The notes beneath the pieces are model-generated. The model ran no database searches and had not been told where the DNA came from. It saw nothing but the letters and a program-made list of their open reading frames with translations. DNA of 7,034 bases. It comes from Candidatus Aenigmatarchaeota archaeon (GTDB taxonomy: Archaea; Aenigmatarchaeota; Aenigmatarchaeia; GW2011-AR5). Below, piece by piece: positions 4,814 through 7,034 of this stretch. Position 1 is the first letter of the stretch, and every line of letters begins with the position of its first letter. Position numbers and translations under genes: made by a program. Where the stretch lies: the NCBI GenBank assembly GCA_016198645.1, contig JACQIE010000069.1, positions 1 through 7,034 on the forward strand. Direction: 5' to 3'.

Positions 4814-7034
4814 ATGAACGCTTTGGCATTGATATCGGCACTGCTCGGAGTCGTAATAATTTCCGGCTGCGTCAGCTCTTTCAATCCTGAGCAACTGGCA
4901 ATGATAAAGCAGTTCATGGACGAGAACCCCGGCGCGACAGTGAAGACTGTTTATATGAACGCGCTTCAGGTTCAGGAAAAACTAGAAGGGATAAAAGAGA
5001 CGTGCAGCGACATTCCGGTCCGGCCTTACTATAAGATAGACGTCCTTTCGGACAAATTTTCGATGCTCGCTTACGCCGACGAGAGCGGAAAGGTCGTGTG
5101 CAGCGTCATGAAGTCTGCAACTGCCGGAGGTCCGCCTGTGGCGCCGGAGCAGACAACGTCCGTGCCGTTTGTAACGCTCACGGATATTCCCGCTAAAATT
5201 TTTGACCCTCTTTTCACGCAAAACGGCACGCGGGTAATAGCACGTTTAATAAACAACGAAGAGGATTGGCGAAAACTATACGAGAATGACACTTACATGC
5301 CAAAGATTGACTTCGCGCGGGACATGGTTATCGCGGCGAGCATGGGAATGAAGAACACCGGCGGATATATAATAAAGATAACGGACGTAATTGAGCGGCA
5401 AGATTCACTGCAAGTGGACGTGCTGGAAAGATACCCGGCGCCCGAGGAACAAGTGACGATGTCATTGACCATGCCGAAGCACGTCATCAAATTGCAAAGG
5501 AGTGACAAGCCCGTCATATTTAACACGGTGATACAAACCGGCGGAGAGTTTCCTGCCACGGGTTATCCGTCTTTGAGCAGCATAAAAATCAACATCGCGG
5601 AATCTTTCCCGGTGCAGGTCTACGCCACGATAGAAGGAACTTATCGCGGCACGTGCACGAAAATTAACGACGTTGAGGAACGCAGAGAAGACAATACGTT
5701 TTTCATTACACTGGCTACTTCACAAGACGATACAAAAGGCCGCGGATACCAGTGCACTGCTGACACAACCGTGCCGTTCACGAAGACCGTCGCACTTGGC
5801 GTTCACGGGCTTAAGGCAGGAAAATATACGGTGTACGCCGTCAATAACGAAACGAAATTGAAAGCGGAATTCACGCTCGATGCGGACAATATAATCACCA
5901 CAATACTCACCAACATAACCATTGATAATACAACTATGAAAACGATAACTGTCACGTCCCCCAACGGCGGAGAGTCGTGGGCAGTGGGAACGCAGAAGCT
6001 CGTCACGTGGAAGACGTCCGGGGTTGACCCGGACGAAACGATACATATCAGCATCGTTGACGAAAAACCGCAAAAGCCGTGGCTCACTGCCGGAACGTCG
6101 TATTTGATTGCTACGTCTGCAAACTCCGGCTCGTATCTCTGGGACATTCCCAAAAGAATTGAACTGAGCTCAAGTTACTATCTTCCCCTCGAAAACGGCA
6201 CGTTTAGGATAAAAACCTCGATAGGATACGGCAACAGCACCGTAACGAGCGACGTGAGCGACATGCAGTTTTACATTTCCTCTCCCCCCAATACGGACAC
6301 TGGCGTTTCCCCGTCCATCACGGTTCTGTCGCCGAATGGCGGAGAGAAACTTACAGTCGGAGAAACTTATACCATACGGTGGCAAGCCGTGAAGACAGAT
6401 AAAGTCGGACTAAGCCTTATGACTTATGACGGATACGACAAAGGGCTTGCATTGTGGATAGCCCAAGCTAATGCGTCTGACGGTATGTATCTGTGGAAAG
6501 TGCCTAGCACATCGTTCCCTGAACAAGTCAGCATACCCGGTAATAAGTTCAAGATTCTCGTGAACTCGAACGAAACGCTTGATATAAGCGACGGTTTCTT
6601 TGCGATTGAAAACGCGCCCGTATATCAGAAGCTTCTGACAGACGTGAAAGTGAACGGCGTGGATTATCCGTCTCCTGTCGCTTATAATTCCACTTTTACG
6701 GTTTCATGGACGTCAACCGGCGCAGTTTCATGCTCGGCATACGGAGAGTTCATCCCGTTGGTCGGCGGCGGTCTTTGGACGGACTTGGATAATGTGCCCG
6801 CTTCTGGGAACCGCACTCTCTATGCGCGCCACCAGACGCTGGGATATAGGAGCAATATGCAAATCGGTATGCAGTGTTATGATGCTTCGATGAATTCAAG
6901 CGCGGATTCCGTGACTTTACCGGTGAATCCTCCGGTTGAAACTAGGCGCACGAGCTTCTCACAAGATGCCGTGACTCTATCCGGCATAAACAGTTCGGCT
7001 ACAATAACAGTGCAAGCAACCGAACTGCCTAAAA
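4814..7034 (+). CDS. Surface lipoprotein with PrcB-like domain and Kre9/KNH-type Ig-like repeats (partial at 3' end)
   Basis: The frame is open from the ATG at 4814 to the right edge, giving 740 codons and no stop. The N-terminus (LALISALLGVVIISGC) is a lipoprotein signal peptide with lipobox ISGC and Cys19 as the likely anchor. Residues 20-120 are a small domain with a cysteine pair (ETCSD, VVCSV). Residues of about 135-235 match the PrcB C-terminal domain (NNEEDWRKLYE, MVIAASMGMKNTGGYIIKI, MPKHVIKLQR), known from a protease-complex protein. Residues 377-486 and 502-596 are two repeats opening with SPNGGE, the Ser-Thr-rich/Kre9-KNH type Ig-like domain found in many archaeal and bacterial surface proteins. 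A third, divergent Ig-like unit begins near 613 (DYPSPVAYNSTFTVSWTS) and another may start at the edge. Many NxS/T sequons suggest glycosylation. The likely role is adhesion or cell-surface binding, which is inference. It has its own leaderless promoter. Confidence 0.85.
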   Translation, partial: MNALALISALLGVVIISGCVSSFNPEQLAMIKQFMDENPGATVKTVYMNALQVQEKLEGIKETCSDIPVRPYYKIDVLSDKFSMLAYADESGKVVCSVMKSATAGGPPVAPEQTTSVPFVTLTDIPAKIFDPLFTQNGTRVIARLINNEEDWRKLYENDTYMPKIDFARDMVIAASMGMKNTGGYIIKITDVIERQDSLQVDVLERYPAPEEQVTMSLTMPKHVIKLQRSDKPVIFNTVIQTGGEFPATGYPSLSSIKINIAESFPVQVYATIEGTYRGTCTKINDVEERREDNTFFITLATSQDDTKGRGYQCTADTTVPFTKTVALGVHGLKAGKYTVYAVNNETKLKAEFTLDADNIITTILTNITIDNTTMKTITVTSPNGGESWAVGTQKLVTWKTSGVDPDETIHISIVDEKPQKPWLTAGTSYLIATSANSGSYLWDIPKRIELSSSYYLPLENGTFRIKTSIGYGNSTVTSDVSDMQFYISSPPNTDTGVSPSITVLSPNGGEKLTVGETYTIRWQAVKTDKVGLSLMTYDGYDKGLALWIAQANASDGMYLWKVPSTSFPEQVSIPGNKFKILVNSNETLDISDGFFAIENAPVYQKLLTDVKVNGVDYPSPVAYNSTFTVSWTSTGAVSCSAYGEFIPLVGGGLWTDLDNVPASGNRTLYARHQTLGYRSNMQIGMQCYDASMNSSADSVTLPVNPPVETRRTSFSQDAVTLSGINSSATITVQATELPK

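Noticed and set aside
4696..4890. 64-codon plus-strand open frame across the gap and the lipoprotein start
   Set aside because: It overlaps the lipoprotein signal peptide in another frame and includes the TATA box; its translation has no recognisable features.
4373..4894. 173-codon minus-strand open frame
   Set aside because: It lies opposite the DUF1512 gene and the start of the lipoprotein gene, has low-complexity Ser/Leu/Arg composition and no start signal; it is a shadow of the real genes.
5720..6385. Overlapping minus-strand open frames inside the lipoprotein gene
   Set aside because: They lie within a continuous, domain-bearing plus-strand frame and have no promoter or ribosome-binding signal.
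1..7034. DGR template repeat or reverse transcriptase within the window
   Set aside because: I looked for a second copy of the VGFRP-coding end and for reverse transcriptase motifs and saw neither; if they exist they are outside the window.
1..7034. CRISPR array, insertion sequence or attachment site
   Set aside because: No regularly spaced direct repeats, transposase frame or flanking inverted repeats with target duplication are visible.

Overview
The window looks archaeal. It has an archaeal DRG-type TGS GTPase gene and a DUF1512 gene, a family I know from archaea. It also has secreted proteins rich in N-glycosylation sequons, and TATA-like boxes centred 24-27 bases before several start codons, the spacing of leaderless archaeal transcripts. 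I cannot fix the lineage; a DPANN or euryarchaeal genome is plausible. All coding sequence is ordinary chromosomal material except the minus-strand gene at 2045-2800, which differs in composition.

Layout. 2-178 (+) is the C-terminal end of a HemK/PrmC-like methyltransferase. It converges with a 90-residue, possibly winged-helix protein (175-447, -). From 537 three genes read rightward: a DRG-like GTPase with a TGS domain whose G3 and G4 motifs are degenerate (537-1319), an unknown 103-residue soluble protein (1353-1664), and a 106-residue membrane protein (1689-2009). Two minus-strand genes face them: an unknown exported protein with a very unusual C-terminus (2045-2800), and upstream of it a beta-rich, sequon-rich exported protein (2813-3418). 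A compact divergent promoter region separates these from a DUF1512 protein (3469-4629, +). A 184-base gap with several inverted repeats follows. Then comes a long lipoprotein gene that runs off the right edge (4814 onward); it carries a PrcB-like domain and repeated Ig-like Ser-Thr-rich/Kre9-KNH-type domains.

The most notable signal is the last ~100 bases of the minus-strand gene at 2045-2800. Its C-terminus has the RG.W ... S.S..GFRPV layout of a C-type-lectin/formylglycine-generating-enzyme-like fold. The coding strand there is almost free of adenine (4 A in 75 bases at 2051-2125, against 23 in 60 just upstream at 2161-2220). Codons at the presumed ligand-facing positions are of NNC/NNT form. 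This is what adenine-specific mutagenesis by a diversity-generating retroelement (DGR) leaves behind. No reverse transcriptase or template repeat is in the window, so this gene would be a target lying apart from, or just outside, its retroelement.

The genes do not form an obvious single pathway. The right two thirds is dominated by membrane and cell-surface products: small membrane protein, two exported proteins, membrane-anchored DUF1512 and the surface lipoprotein. The left third is translation-related (release-factor-type methyltransferase, DRG-like GTPase).
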